This document shows, piece by piece, positions 49,809-63,438 of a stretch of 64,000 bases of DNA. Origin of the DNA: Nematostella vectensis. Taxonomy: Eukaryota > Cnidaria > Anthozoa > Actiniaria > Edwardsiidae. Below the pieces are notes generated by a model. It was given only the letters and a program-made list of their open reading frames with translations. It did no database searches and was not told where the DNA came from. Numbering within the stretch: position 1 is the stretch's first letter; each line of letters starts with the position of its first letter. Location of the stretch: NCBI RefSeq assembly GCF_932526225.1, contig NC_064048.1:13649665-13713664 (forward strand), written 5' to 3'. A program made the position numbers and the translations under genes.

Positions 49809-52800
49809 GGATCCTGAACAAAGCATGAGCACATCAAAGATGCTGAGAGTACATAAAAATGTCCATATACCTTCTTTTTATGTCATGACACACCAAGAAC
49901 AGTATAATAAGGTATCGATATTTAAAAAAAAAATAAAGAAAAAAAAATAGGCTATCAGCTGGAATCGAACCCGGGTCGCTGCGGTAGAAGTCAAGAGCAC
50001 GCAACGAAAGACTAACGTGGCATTGCTGAATCGAATTGTAATGAAAATTATTTTTAATACTATTGGTATCGTAAACTATCCCAAGCAAAGTCACCATCGG
50101 ACTGGAGGTTACATTCGGGAAAAGCTTCAGGGTTACATTCGGGAATTTGTTTTACGAGTGTAACCTCCAAAAGGTTACAATCGATAATTTTTTTCCGAAT
50201 GTAAATTCCAAAAAGTAACATTAGGAAAAATTAAACAGTATACTCGGAAAAAAAGGTATATCAATCTATCGAGCGCTATGCTCTATGTTAGAATCTACTT
50301 AATCAAGTTATCCAAGGAATCTAGTTAGTTCTTGTGTGCATAAAATATGTACAGGATCCTGAACAAAGAATGAGCACATCAAAGATGCTGAGAGTACATA
50401 AAAATGTCCCTATACCTTCCTTTTATGTCATGACACACCAAGAACAGTATAATTAAGTATCGATATTTAAAAAAAAAAATTAAGAAAAAAAAATAGACTA
50501 TCAGCGGGAATCGAACCCGGGTCGCTGCGTTAGTAGTCAAGAGCCCGCAACGAAAGACTAACGTGGCATTGCTGAAGGGAATTCTAATGAAAATTATTTT
50601 TCATACTATTGGTATCGTAAACTATCCCAAGCAAAGTCACCATCGGACTGGAGGTTACATTCGGGAAAAGCTTCATTGTTACATCCGGGAATTTGTTTTA
50701 CGAGTGTAACCTCAAAAAGATTACAATCGATAATTTGTTTTCCGAATATAAATTCCAAAAAGTAACATTAGGAAAAATAAAACAGTATACTCGGAAAAAA
50801 AGGTATATCAATCTATCGAGCGCTATGCTCTATGTTAGAATCTACTTAATCAAAGTATCCAAGGAATCTAGTTAGTTCTTGTGTGCACAAAATATGTACA
50901 GGATCCTGAACAAAGAATGAGCACATCAAAGATGCTGAGAGTACATAAAAATGTCCCTATACCTTCTTTTTATGTCATGACACACCAAGAACAGTATAAT
51001 TAAGTATCGATATTTAAAAAAAAAATAAAGAAAAAAAAATAGGCTATCAGCGGGAATCGAACCCGGGTCGCTGCAATAGTAGTCCAGAGCACGCAACGAA
51101 AGACTAACGTGGCATTGCTGAATCGAATTGTAATGAAAATTATTTTTAATACTATTGGTATCGTAAACTATCCCAAGCAAAGCCATCATCGGACTGGAGG
51201 TTACATTCGGGAAAAGCTTCAGGGTTACATTCGGGAATTTGTTTTACGAGTGTAACCTCCAAAAGGTTACAATCGATATTTTTTTTTCCGAATGTAAATT
51301 CCAAAAAGTAACATTAGGAAAAATTAAACAGTATACTCGGAAAAAAAGGTATAATAATCTATCGAGCGCTATGCTCTAAGTTAGAATCTACTTAATCAAG
51401 TTATCCAAGGAATCTAGTTAGTTCTTGTGTGCATAAAATATGTACAGGATCCTGAACAAAGCATGAGCACATCAAAGATGCTGAGAGTACATAAAAATGT
51501 CCATATACCTTCTTTTTATGTCATGACACACCAAGAACAGTATAATTAAGTATCGATATTTAAAAAAAAATAAAGAAAAAAAAAATAGGCTGTCAGCGGA
51601 AATCGAACCCGGGTCGCTGCGTTAGTAGTCAAGTGCCCGAAACGAAAGACTAACGTGGCATTGCTGAAGGGAATTGTAATGAAAATTACTTTTAATACTA
51701 TTGGTATCGTAAACTATCCCAAGCAAAGTCACCATCGGACTGGAGGTTACATTCGGGAAAAGCTTCAGGGTAACATTCGGGAATTTGTTTTACGAGTGTA
51801 ACCTCCAAAAGGTTACAATCGATATTTTTTTTTCCGAATGTAAATTCCAAAAAGTAACATTAGGAAAAATAAAACAGTATACTCGGAAAAAAAGGTATAT
51901 CAATCTATCGAGCGCTATGCTCTATGTTAGAATCTACTTAATCAAGTTATCCAAGGAATCTAGTTAGTTCTTGTGTGCATAAAATATATACAGGATCCTG
52001 AAAAAAGCATGAGCACATCAAAGATGCTGAGAGTACATAAAAATGTCCCTATACCTTCTTTTTATGTCATGACACACCAAGAACAGTATTATTAAGTATC
52101 GATATTTAAAAAAAAATAAAGAAAGAAATAGGCTATCAGCGGGAATCGAACCCGGGTCGCTGCGTTAGTAGTCAAGTGCCCGCAATGAAAGACTAACGTG
52201 GCATTGCTGAAGGGAATTGCAATGAAAATTACTTTTAATACTATTGGTATTGTAAACTATCCCAAGCAAAGTCACCATCGGACTGGAGGTTACATTCGGG
52301 AAAAGCTTCAGGGTTACATTCGGGAATTTGTTTTACGAGTGTAACCTCAAAAAGGTTACAATCGATAATTTGTTTTCCGAATGTAAATTCCAAAAAGTAA
52401 CATTAGGAAAAATAAAACAGTATACTCGGAAAAAAAGGTATATCAATCTATCAAGCGCTATGCTCTATGTTAGAATCTACTTAATCAAAGTATCCAAGGA
52501 ATCTAGTTAGTTCTTGTGTGCATAAAATATGTACAGGATCCTGAACAAAGAATGAGCACATCAAAGATGCTGAGAGTACATAAAAATGTCCCTATACCTT
52601 CTTTTTATGTCATGACACACCAAGAACAGTATAATTAAGTATCGATATTTAAAAAAAAAATAAAGAAAAAAAAAATAGACTATCAGCGGGAATCGAACCC
52701 GGGTCGCTGCGTTAGTAGTTAAATGCCCGCAACGAAAGACTAACGTGGCATTGCTTAAGGGAATTGTAATGAAAATTACTTTTAATACTATTGGTATCGT

Positions 52801-53082
52801 AAACTATCCCAAGCAAAGTCACTATCGGACTGGAGGTTACATTCGGTAAAAGCTTCAGGGTTACATTCGGGAATATGTATTACGAGTGTAACCTCCAAAA
52901 GGTTACAATCGATATTTTTTTTTCCGAATGTAAATTCCAAAAAGTAACATTAGGAAAAATTAAACAGTATACTCGGAAAAAAAGGTATAATAATCTATCG
53001 AGCGCTATGCTCTAAGTTAGAATCTACTTAATCAAGTTATCCAAGGAATCTAGTTAGTTCTTGTGTGCATAAAATATGTACA
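49809..53082. repeat. 6-monomer higher-order unit, copy 2 (3274 bp)
   Basis: Anchors at 49809, 50354, 50901, 51447, 51993 and 52536. It matches copy 1 from the second monomer on, including all the rare variants. Its first monomer (49809-50353) is a chimera. The left part, with GTCCATATACC, matches the monomer at 53083. The right part, from GGCTATCAGCTGG, matches the class at 59080. The junction lies between about 49862 and 49950, which includes the A tract. Confidence 0.85.
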
Positions 53083-55810
53083 GGATCCTGAACAAAGCAT
53101 GAGCACATCAAAGATGCTGAGAGTACATAAAAATGTCCATATACCTTCTTTTTATGTCATGACACACCAAGAACAGTATAATTAAGTATCGATATTTAAA
53201 AAAAAATAAAGAAAAAAAAATAGGCTGTCAGCGGAAATCGAACCCGGTTCGCTGCGTTAGTAGTCAAGTGCCCGAAACGAAAGACTAACGTGGCATTGCT
53301 GAAGGGAATTGTAATGAAAATTACTTTTAATACTATTGGTATCGTAAACTATCCCAAGCAAAGTCACCATCGGACTGGAGGTTACATTCGGGAAAAGCTT
53401 CAGGGTTACATTCGGGAATTTGTTTTACGAGTGTAACCTCCAAAAGGTTACAATCGATATTTTTTTTTCCGAATGTAAATTCCAAAAAGTAACATTAGGA
53501 AAAATAAAACAGTATACTCGGAAAAAAAGGTATATCAATCTATCGAGCGCTATGCTCTATGTTAGAATCTTTTAAATCAAGTTATCCAAGGAATCTAGTT
53601 AGTTCTTGTGTGCATAAAAAATATACAGGATCCTGAAAAAAGCATGAGCACATCAAAGATGCTGAGAGTACATAAAAATGTCCCTATACCTTCTTTTTAT
53701 GTCATGACACACCAAGAACAGTATTATTAAGTATCGATATTTAAAAAAAAATAAAGAAAGAAATAGGCTATCAGCGGGAATCGAACCCGGGTCGCTGCGT
53801 TAGTAGTCAAGTGCCCGCAACGAAAGACTAACGTGGCATTGCTGAAGGGAATTGCAATGAAAATTACTTTTAATACTATTGGTATTGTAAACTATCCCAA
53901 GCAAAGTCACCATCGGACTGGAGGTTACATTCGGGAAAAGCTTCAGGGTTACATTCGGGAATTTTTTTTACGAGTGTAACCTCCAAAAAATTACAATTGA
54001 TATTTTTTTTTCCGAATGTAAATCCCAAAAAGTAACATTAGGAAAAATAAAACAGTATACTCGGAAAAAAAGGTATATCAATCTATCGAGCGCTATGCTC
54101 TAAGTTAGAATCTACTTAATCAAGTTATCCAAGGAATCTAGTTAGTTCTTGTGTGCATAAAATATGTACAGGATCCTGAACTAAGCATGAGCACATCAAA
54201 GATGCTGAGAGTACATAAAAATGTCCCTATACCTTCTTTTTATGTCATGACACACCAAGAACAGTATAATTAAGTATCGATATTTAAAAAAAAAATAAAG
54301 AAAAAAGAATAGACTATCAGCGGGAATCGAACCCGGGTCGCTGCGTTAGTAGTCAAGAGCCCGCAACGAAAGACTAACGTGGCATTGCTGAAGGGAATTG
54401 TAATGAAAATTATTTTTAATACTATTGGTATCGTAAACTATCCCAAGCAAAGTCACCATCGGACTGGAGGTTACATTCGGGAAAAGTTTCAGGGTTACAT
54501 TCGGGAATTTGTTTTACGAGTGTAACCTCAAAAAGGTTACAATCGATAATTTGTTTTCCGAATGTAAATTCCAAAAAGTAACATTAGGAAAAATAAAACA
54601 GTATACGCGGAAAAAAAAGGTATATCAATCTATCGAGCGCTATGCTCTATGTTAGAATCTACTTAATCAAGTTATCCAAGGAATCTAGTTAGTTCTTGTG
54701 TGCATAAAATATGTACAGAATCCTGAACAAAGCATGAGCACATCAAAGATGCTGAGAGTACATAAAAATGTCCCTATACCTTCTTTTTATGTCATGACAC
54801 AACAAGAACAGTATAATTGAGTATCGATATTTTTAAAAAAAAATTAAGGAAAAAAAATAGGCTATCAGCGGGAATCGAACCCGGGTCGCTGCGTTAGTAG
54901 TCAAGTGCCCGCAACGAAAGACTAACGTGGCATTGCTGAAGGGAATTGTAATGAAAATTACTTTTAATACTATTGGTATCGTAAACTATCCCAAGCAAAG
55001 TCACCATCGGACTGGAGGTTACATTCGGGAAAAGCTTCAGGGTTACATTCGGGAATTTGTTTTACGAGTGTAACCTCCAAAAGGTTACAATCGATAATTT
55101 TTTTCCGAATGTAAATTTCAAAAAGTAACATTAGGAAAAATAAAACAGTATACTCGGAAAAAAAGGTATATCAATCTATCAAGTGCTATGCTCTATGTAA
55201 GAATCTACTTAATCAAGTTATCCAAGGAATCTAGTTAGTTTTTGTGTGCATAAAATATGTACAGGATCCTGAACAAAGCATGAGCACATCAAAGATGCTG
55301 AGAGTACATAAAAATGTCCCTATACCTTCTTTTTATGTCATGACACACCAAGAACAGTATAATTAAGTATCGATATTTAAAAAAAAAATAAAGAAAAAAA
55401 AATAGGCTATCAGCGGGAATCGAAGCCGGGTCGCTGCCGTAGAAGTCAAGAGCACGCAACGAAAGACTAACGTGGCATTGCTGAATCGAATTGTAATGAA
55501 AATTATTTTTAATACTATTGGTATCGTAAACTATCCCAAGCAAAGTCACCATCGGACTGGAGGTTACATTCGGGAAAAGCTTCAGGGTTACATTCGGGAA
55601 TTTGTTTTACGAGTGTAACCTCCAAAAGGTTACAATCGATAATTTTTTTTTCCGAATGTAAATTCCAAAAAGTAACATTAGGAAAAATTAAACAGTATAC
55701 TCGGAAAAAAAGGTATATCAATCTATCGAGCGCTATGCTCTATGTTAAAATCTACTTAATCAAGTTATCCAAGGAATCTAGTTAGTTCTTGTGTGCATAA
55801 AATATGTACA
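53083..55810. repeat. Array segment, monomers 98-102, transition into the 7-mer region
   Basis: Anchors at 53083, 53628, 54171, 54718 and 55264. The first two monomers repeat the third and fourth-to-fifth types of the preceding 6-mer (CCCGAAACG, AAAGAAAGAAATAGG). From 53628 the class order matches the 7-mer seven monomers later. The anchor at 54718 reads GAATCC, so BamHI is lost. AATCTTTTAAATCAAG near 53567 is a private cluster of changes. Confidence 0.75.
55406..55476 (-). pseudogene. tRNA-like sequence with altered T-arm base (monomer 102)
   Basis: The + strand reads TCGAAGCCGGG, so the minus-strand T-arm is GGCTTCGA: G53, the last T-stem base and part of the B-box, is C. It otherwise belongs to the GTGCTC class with CTGCCGTAGAAG. 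One of the few copies in which the B-box core itself is hit. Confidence 0.55.
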
Positions 55811-58800
55811 GGATCCTGAACAAAGAATGAGCACATCAAAGATGCTGAGAGTACATACAAATATCCCTATACCTTCTTTTTATGTCATGACACACCAAGA
55901 ACAGTATAATTAAGTATCGATATTTAAAAAAAAATAAAGAAAAAAAAAATAGACTATCAGCGGGAATCGAACCCGGGTCGCTGCGTTAGTAGTTAAATGC
56001 CCGCAACGAAAGACTAACGTGGCATTGCTGAAGGGAATTGTAATGAAAATTACTTTTAATATTATTGGTATCGTAAACTATCCCAAGCAAAGTCACTATC
56101 GGACTGGAGGTTACATTCGGGAAAAGCTTCAGGGTTACATTTGGGAATATGTTTTACGAGTGTAACCTCCAAAAGGTTACAATCGATATTTTTTTTTCCG
56201 AATGTAAATTCCAAAAAGTAACATTAGGAAAAATTAAACAGTATACTCGGAAAAAAAGGTATAATAATCTATCGAGCGCTATGCTCCAAGTTAGAATCTA
56301 CTTAATCAAGTTATCCAAGGAATCTAGTTAGTTCTTGTGTGCATAAAATATGTACAAGATCCTGAACAAAGCATGAGCACATCAAAGATGCTGAGAGTGC
56401 ATAAAAATGTCCATATACCTTCTTTTTATGTCATGACACACCAAGAACAGTATAATTAAGTATCGATATTAAAAAAAAATAAAGAAAAAAATATAGGCTG
56501 TCAGCGGAAATCGAACCCGGGTCGCTGCGTTAGTAGTCAAGTGCCCGCAACGAAAGACTAACGTGGCATTGCTGAAGGGAATGGTAATGAAAATTACTTT
56601 TAATACTATTGGTATCGTAAATAATCCCAAGCAAAGTCACCATCGGACTGGAGGTTACATTCGGGAAAAGCTTCAGGGTTACTTTCGGGAATTTGTTTTA
56701 CGAGTCTAACCTCCAAAAGGTTACAATCGATATTTTTTTCCGAATGTAAATTCCAAAAAGTAACATTAGGAAAAATAAAACAGTATACTCGGAAAAAAAG
56801 GTATATCAATCTATCGAGCGCTATGCTCTATGTTAGAATCTACTTAATCAAGTTATCCAAGGAATCTAGTTAGTTCTTGTGTGCATAAAATATGTACAGG
56901 ATCCTGAACAAAGCATGAGCACATCAAAGATGCTGAGAGTACATAAAAATGTCCCTATACCTTCTTTTTATGTCATGACACACCAAGAACAGTATAATTA
57001 AGTATCGATATTTGAAAAAAAAATAAAGAAAAAATAGGCTGTCAGCGGAAATCGAACCCGGGTCGCTGCGTTAGTAGTCAAGTGCCCGCAACGAAAGACT
57101 AACGTGGCAATGCTGAAGGGAATTCTAATGAAAATTACTTTTAATACTATTGGTATCGTAAACTATCCCAAGCAAAGTCACCATCGGACTGGAGGTTACA
57201 TTCGGGAAAAGCTTCAGGGTTACATTCGGGAATTTGTTTTACGAGTGTAACCTGCAAAAGGTTACAATCGATATTTTTTTTTCCGAATGTAAATTCCAAA
57301 AAGTAACATTAGGAAAAATAAAACAGTATACTCGGAAAAAAAGGTATATCAATCTATCGAGCGCTATTCTCTATGTTAGAATCTACTTAATCAAGTTATC
57401 CAAGGAATCTAGTTAGTTCTTGTGTGCATAAAATATATACAGGATCCTGAAAAAAGCATGAGCACATCAAAGATGCTGAGAGTACATAAAAATGTCCCTA
57501 TACCTTCTTTTTATGTCATGACACACCAAGAACAGTATTATTAAGTATCGAAATTAAAAAAAAAATAAAGAAAAAAATAGGCTATCAGCGGGAATCGAAC
57601 CAGGGTCGCTGCGTTAGTACTCAAGTGCCCGCAACGAAAGACTAACGTGGCATTGCTGAAGGGAATTGCAATGAAAATTACTTTTAATACTATTGGTATT
57701 GTAAACTATCCCAAGCAAAGTCACCATCGGACTGGAGGTTACATTCGGGAAAAGCTTCAGGGTTACATTCGGGAATTTGTTTTACGAGTGTAACCTCCAA
57801 AAGGTTACAATTGATATTTTTTTTTCCGAATGTAAATTCCAAAAAGTAACATTAGGAAAAATAAAACAGTATACTCGGAAAAAAAGGTATATCAATCTAT
57901 CGAGCGCTATGCTCTAAGTTAGAATCTACTTAATCAAGTTATCCAAGGAATCTAGTTAGTTCTTGTGTGCATAAAATATGTACAGGATCCTGAACTAAGC
58001 ATGAGCACATCAAAGATGCTGAGAGTACATAAAAATGTCCCTATACCTTCTTTTTATGTCATGACACACCAAGAACAGTATAATTAAGTATCGATATTTA
58101 AAAAAAAAATAAAGAAAAAAAAAATAGACTATCAGCGGGAATCGAACCCGGGTCGCTGCGTTAGTAGTCAAGAGCCCGCAACGAAAGACTAACGTGGCAT
58201 TGCTGAAGGGAATGGTAATGAAAATTATTTTTAATACTATTGGTATCGTAAACTATCCCAAGCAAAGTCACCATGGGACTGGAGGTTACATTCGGGAAAA
58301 GTTTCAGGGTTACATTCGGGAATTTGTTTTACGAGTGTAACCTCAAAAAGGTTACAATCGATAATTTGTTTTCCGAATGTAAATTCCAAAAAGTAACATT
58401 AGGAAAAATAAAACAGTATACTCGGAAAAAAAAGGTATATCAATCTATCGAGCGCTATGCTCTATGTTATAATCTACTTAATCAAGTTATCCAAGGAATC
58501 TAGTTAGTTCTTGTGTGCATAAAATATGTACAGGATCCTGAACAAAGCATGAGCACATCAAAGATGCTGAGAGTACATAAAAATGTCCCTATACCTTCTT
58601 TTTATGTCATGACACAACAAGAACAGTATAATTGAGTATCGATATTTTTTAAAAAAAAATTAAGGAAAAAAAATAGGCTATCAGCGGGAATCGAACCCGG
58701 GTCGCTGCGTTAGTAGTCAAGTGCCCGCAACGAAAGACTAACGTGGCATTGCTGAAGGGAATTGTAATGAAAATTACTTTTAATACTATTGGTATCGTAA

Positions 58801-59624
58801 ACTATCCCAAGCAAAGTCACCATCGGACTGGAGGTTACATTCGGGAAAAGCTTCAGGGTTACATTCGGGAATTTGTTTTACGAGTGTAACCTCCAAAAGG
58901 TTAAAATCGATATTTTTTTTCCGAATGTAAATTTCAAAAAGTAACATTAGGAAAAATAAAACAGTATACTCGGAAAAAAAGGTATATCAATCTATCAAGC
59001 GCTATGCTCTATGTTTGAATGTACTTAATCAAGTTATCCAAGGAATCTAGTTAGTTTTTGTGTGCATAAAATATGTACAGGATCCTGAACAAAGCATGAG
59101 CACATCAAAGATGCTGAGAGTACATAAAAATGTCCCTATACCTTCTTTTTATGTCATGACACACCAAGAACAGTATAATTAAGTATCGATATTTAAAAAA
59201 AAAATAAAGAAAAAAAAATAGGCTATCAGCTGGAATCGAACCCGGGTCGCTGCGGTAGAAGTCAAGAGCACGCAACGAAAGACTAACGTGGCATTGCTGA
59301 ATCGAATTGTAATGAAAATTATTTTTAATACTATTGGTATCGTAAACTATCCCAAGCAAAGTCACCATCGGACTGGAGGTTACATTCGGGAAAAGCTTCA
59401 GGGTTACATTCAGGAATTTGTTTTACGAGTGTAACTTCCAAAAGGTTACAATCGATAATTTTTTTCCGAATGTAAATTCCAAAAAGTAACATTAGGAAAA
59501 ATTAAACAGTATACTCGGAAAAAAAGGTATATCAATCTATCGAGCGCTATGCTCTATGTTAAAATCTACTTAATCAAGTTATCCAAGGAATCTAGTTAGT
59601 TCTTGTGTGCATAAAATATGTACA
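55811..59624. repeat. 7-monomer higher-order unit, copy 1 (3814 bp)
   Basis: Anchors at 55811, 56357 (AGATCC, site lost), 56899, 57442, 57985, 58533 and 59080. Lengths 546, 542, 543, 543, 548, 547, 545 repeat exactly in copy 2. Shared rare variants are ATTTGGGAATATG (56139), GATATTTGAAAAAA (57007) and CCATGGGACTGG (58272). Confidence 0.9.
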
Positions 59625-62600
59625 GGATCCTGAACAAAGAATGAGCACATCAAAGATGCTGAGAGTACATAAAAATATCCCTATACCTTCTTTTTATGTC
59701 ATGACACACCAAGAACAGTATAATTAAGTATCGATATTTAAAAAAAAATAAAGAAAAAAAAAATAGACTATCAGCGGGAATCGAACCCGGGTCGCTGCGT
59801 TAGTAGTTAAATGCCCGCAACGAAAGACTAACGTGGCATTGCTGAAGGGAATTGTAATGAAAATTACTTTTAATACTATTGGTATCGTAAACTATCCCAA
59901 GCAAAGTCACTATCGGACTGGAGGTTACATTCGGGAAAAGCTTCAGGGTTACATTTGGGAATATGTTTTACGAGTGTAACCTCCAAAAGGTTACAATCGA
60001 TATTTTTTTTTCCGAATGTAAATTCCAAAAAGTAACATTAGGAAAAATTAAACAGTATACTCGGAAAAAAAGGTATAATAATCTATCGAGCGCTATGCTC
60101 TAAGTTAGAATCTACTTAATCAAGTTATCCAAGGAATCTAGTTAGTTCTTGTGTGCATAAAATATGTACAGGATCCTGAACAAAGCATGAGCACATCAAA
60201 GATGCTGAGAGTACATAAAAATGTCCATATACCTTCTTTTTATGTCATGACACACCAAGAACAGTATAATTAAGTATCGATATTAAAAAAAAATAAAGAA
60301 AAAAATATAGGCTGTCAGCGGAAATCGAACCCGGGTCGCTGCGTTAGTAGTCAAGTGCCCGCAACGAAAGACTAACGTGGCATTGCTGAAGGGAATGGTA
60401 ATGAAAATTACTTTTAATACTATTGGTATCGTAAATAATCCCAAGCAAAGTCACCATCGGACTGGAGGTTACATTCGGGAAAAGCTTCAGGGTTACTTTC
60501 GGGAATTTGTTTTACGAGTCTAACCTCCAAAAGGTTACAATCGATATTTTTTTCCGAATGTAAATTCCAAAAAGTAACATTAGGAAAAATAAAACAGTAT
60601 ACTCGGAAAAAAAGGTATATCAATCTATCGAGCGCTATGCTCTATGTTAGAATCTACTTAATCAAGTTATCCAAGGAATCTAGTTAGTTCTTGTGTGCAT
60701 AAAATATGTACAGGATCCTGAACAAAGCATGAGCACATCAAAGATGCTGAGAGTACATAAAAATGTCCCTATACCTTCTTTTTATGTCATGACACACCAA
60801 GAACAGTATAATTAAGTATCGATATTTGAAAAAAAAATAAAGAAAAAATAGGCTGTCAGCGGAAATCGAACCCGGGTCGCTGCGTTAGTAGTCAAGTGCC
60901 CGCAACGAAAGACTAACGTGGCATTGCTGAAGGGAATTCTAATGAAAATTACTTTTAATACTATTGGTATCGTAAACTATCCCAAGCAAAGTCACCATCG
61001 GACTGGAGGTTACATTCGGGAAAAGCTTCAGGGTTACATTCGGGAATTTGTTTTAAGAGTGTAACCTGCAAAAGGTTACAATCGATATTTTTTTTTCCGA
61101 ATGTAAATTCCAAAAAGTAACATTAGGAAAAATAAAACAGTATATTCGGAAAAAAAGGTATATCAATCTATCGAGCGCTATGCTCTATGTTAGAATCTAC
61201 TTAATCAAGTTATCCAAGGAATCTAGTTAGTTCTTGTGTGCATAAAATATATACAGGATCCTGAAAAAAGCATGAGCACATCAAAGATGCTGAGAGTACA
61301 TAAAAATGTCCCTATACCTTCTTTTTATGTCATGACACACCAAGAACAGTATTATTAAGTATCGATATTTAAAAAAAAATAAAGAAAAAAATAGGCTATC
61401 AGCGGGAATCGAACCAGGGTCGCTGCGTTAGTAGTCAAGTGCCCGCAACGAAAGACTAACGTGGCATTGCTGAAGGGAATTGCAATGAAAATTACTTTTA
61501 ATACTATTGGTATTGTAAACTATCCCAAGCAAAGTCACCATCGGACTGGAGGTTACATTCGGGAAAAGCTTCAGGGTTACATTCGGGAATTTGTTTTACG
61601 AGTGTAACCTCCAAAAGGTTACAATTGATATTTTTTTTTCCGAATGTAAATTCCAAAAAGTAACATTAGGAAAAATAAAACAGTATACTCGGAAAAAAAG
61701 GTATATCAATCTATCGAGCGCTATGCTCTAAGTTAGAATCTACTTAATCAAGTTATCCAAGGAATCTAGTTAGTTCTTGTGTGCATAAAATATGTACAGG
61801 ATCCTGAACTAAGCATGAGCACATCAAAGATGCTGAGAGTACATAAAAATGTCCCTATACCTTCTTTTTATGTCATGACACACCAAGAACAGTATAATTA
61901 AGTATCGATATTTAAAAAAAAAATAAAGAAAAAAAAAATAGACTATCAGCGGGAATCGAACCCGGGTCGCTGCGTTAGTAGTCAAGAGCCCGCAACGAAA
62001 GACTAACGTGGCATTGCTGAAGGGAATTGTAATGAAAATTATTTTTAATACTATTGGTATCGTAAACTATCCCAAGCAAAGTCACCATGGGACTGGAGGT
62101 TACATTCGGGAAAAGTTTCAGGGTTACATTCGGGAATTTGTTTTACGAGTGTAACCTCAAAAAGGTTACAATCGATAATTTGTTTTCCGAATGTAAATTC
62201 CAAAAAGTAACATTAGGAAAAATAAAACAGTATACTCGGAAAAAAAAGGTATATCAATCTATCGAGCGCTATGCTCTATGTTAGAATCTACTTAATCAAG
62301 TTATCCAAGGAATCTAGTTAGTTCTTGTGTGCATAAAATATGTACAGGATCCTGAACAAAGCATGAGCACATCAAAGATGCTGAGAGTACATAAAAATGT
62401 CCCTATACCTTCTTTTTATGTCATGACACAACAAGAACAGTATAATTGAGTATCGATATTTTTTAAAAAAAAATTAAGGAAAAAAAATAGGCTATCAGCG
62501 GGAATCGAACCCGGGTCGCTGCGTTAGTAGTCAAGTGCCCGCAACGAAAGACTAACGTGGCATTGCTGAAGTGAATTGTAATGAAAATTACTTTTAATAC

Positions 62601-63438
62601 TATTGGTATCGTAAACTATCCCAAGCAAAGTCACCATCGGACTGGAGGTTACATTCGGGAAAAGCTTCAGGGTTACATTCGGGAATTTGTTTTACGAGTG
62701 TAACCTCCAAAAGGTTACAATCGATATTTTTTTTCCGAATGTAAATTTCAAAAAGTAACATTAGGAAAAATAAAACAGTATACTCGGAAAAAAAGGTATA
62801 TCAATCTATCAAGCGCTATGCTCTATGTTTGAATGTACTTAATCAAGTTATCCAAGGAATCTAGTTAGTTTTTGTGTGCATAAAATATGTACAGGATCCT
62901 GAACAAAGCATGAGCACATCAAAGATGCTGAGAGTACATAAAAATGTCCCTATACCTTCTTTTTATGTCATGACACACCAAGAACAGTATAATTAAGTAT
63001 CGATATTTAAAAAAAAAATAAAGAAAAAAAAATAGGCTATCAGCGGGAATCGAACCCGGGTCGCTGCGGTAGAAGTCAAGAGCACGCAACGAAAGACTAA
63101 CGTGGCATTGCTGAATCGAATTGTAATGAAAATTATTTTTAATACTATTGGTATCGTAAACTATCCCAAGCAAAGTCACCATCGGACTGGAGGTTACATT
63201 CGGGAAAAGCTTCAGGGTTACATTCGGGAATTTGTTTTACGAGTGTAACCTCCAAAAGGTTACAATCGATAATTTTTTTCCGAATGTAAATTCCAAAAAG
63301 TAACATTAGGAAAAATTAAACAGTATACTCGGAAAAAAAGGTATATCAATCTATCGAGCGCTATGCTCTATGTTAGAATCTACTTAATCAAGTTATCCAA
63401 GGAATCTAGTTAGTTCTTGTGTGCATAAAATATGTACA
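59625..63438. repeat. 7-monomer higher-order unit, copy 2 (3814 bp)
   Basis: Anchors at 59625, 60171, 60713, 61256, 61799, 62347 and 62894. Same lengths and variants as copy 1. Differences are few: for example copy 1 has TATCAGCTGG near 59226 and CATTCAGGAATTTG near 59408, where copy 2 has TATCAGCGGG and CATTCGGGAATTTG. Confidence 0.9.
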
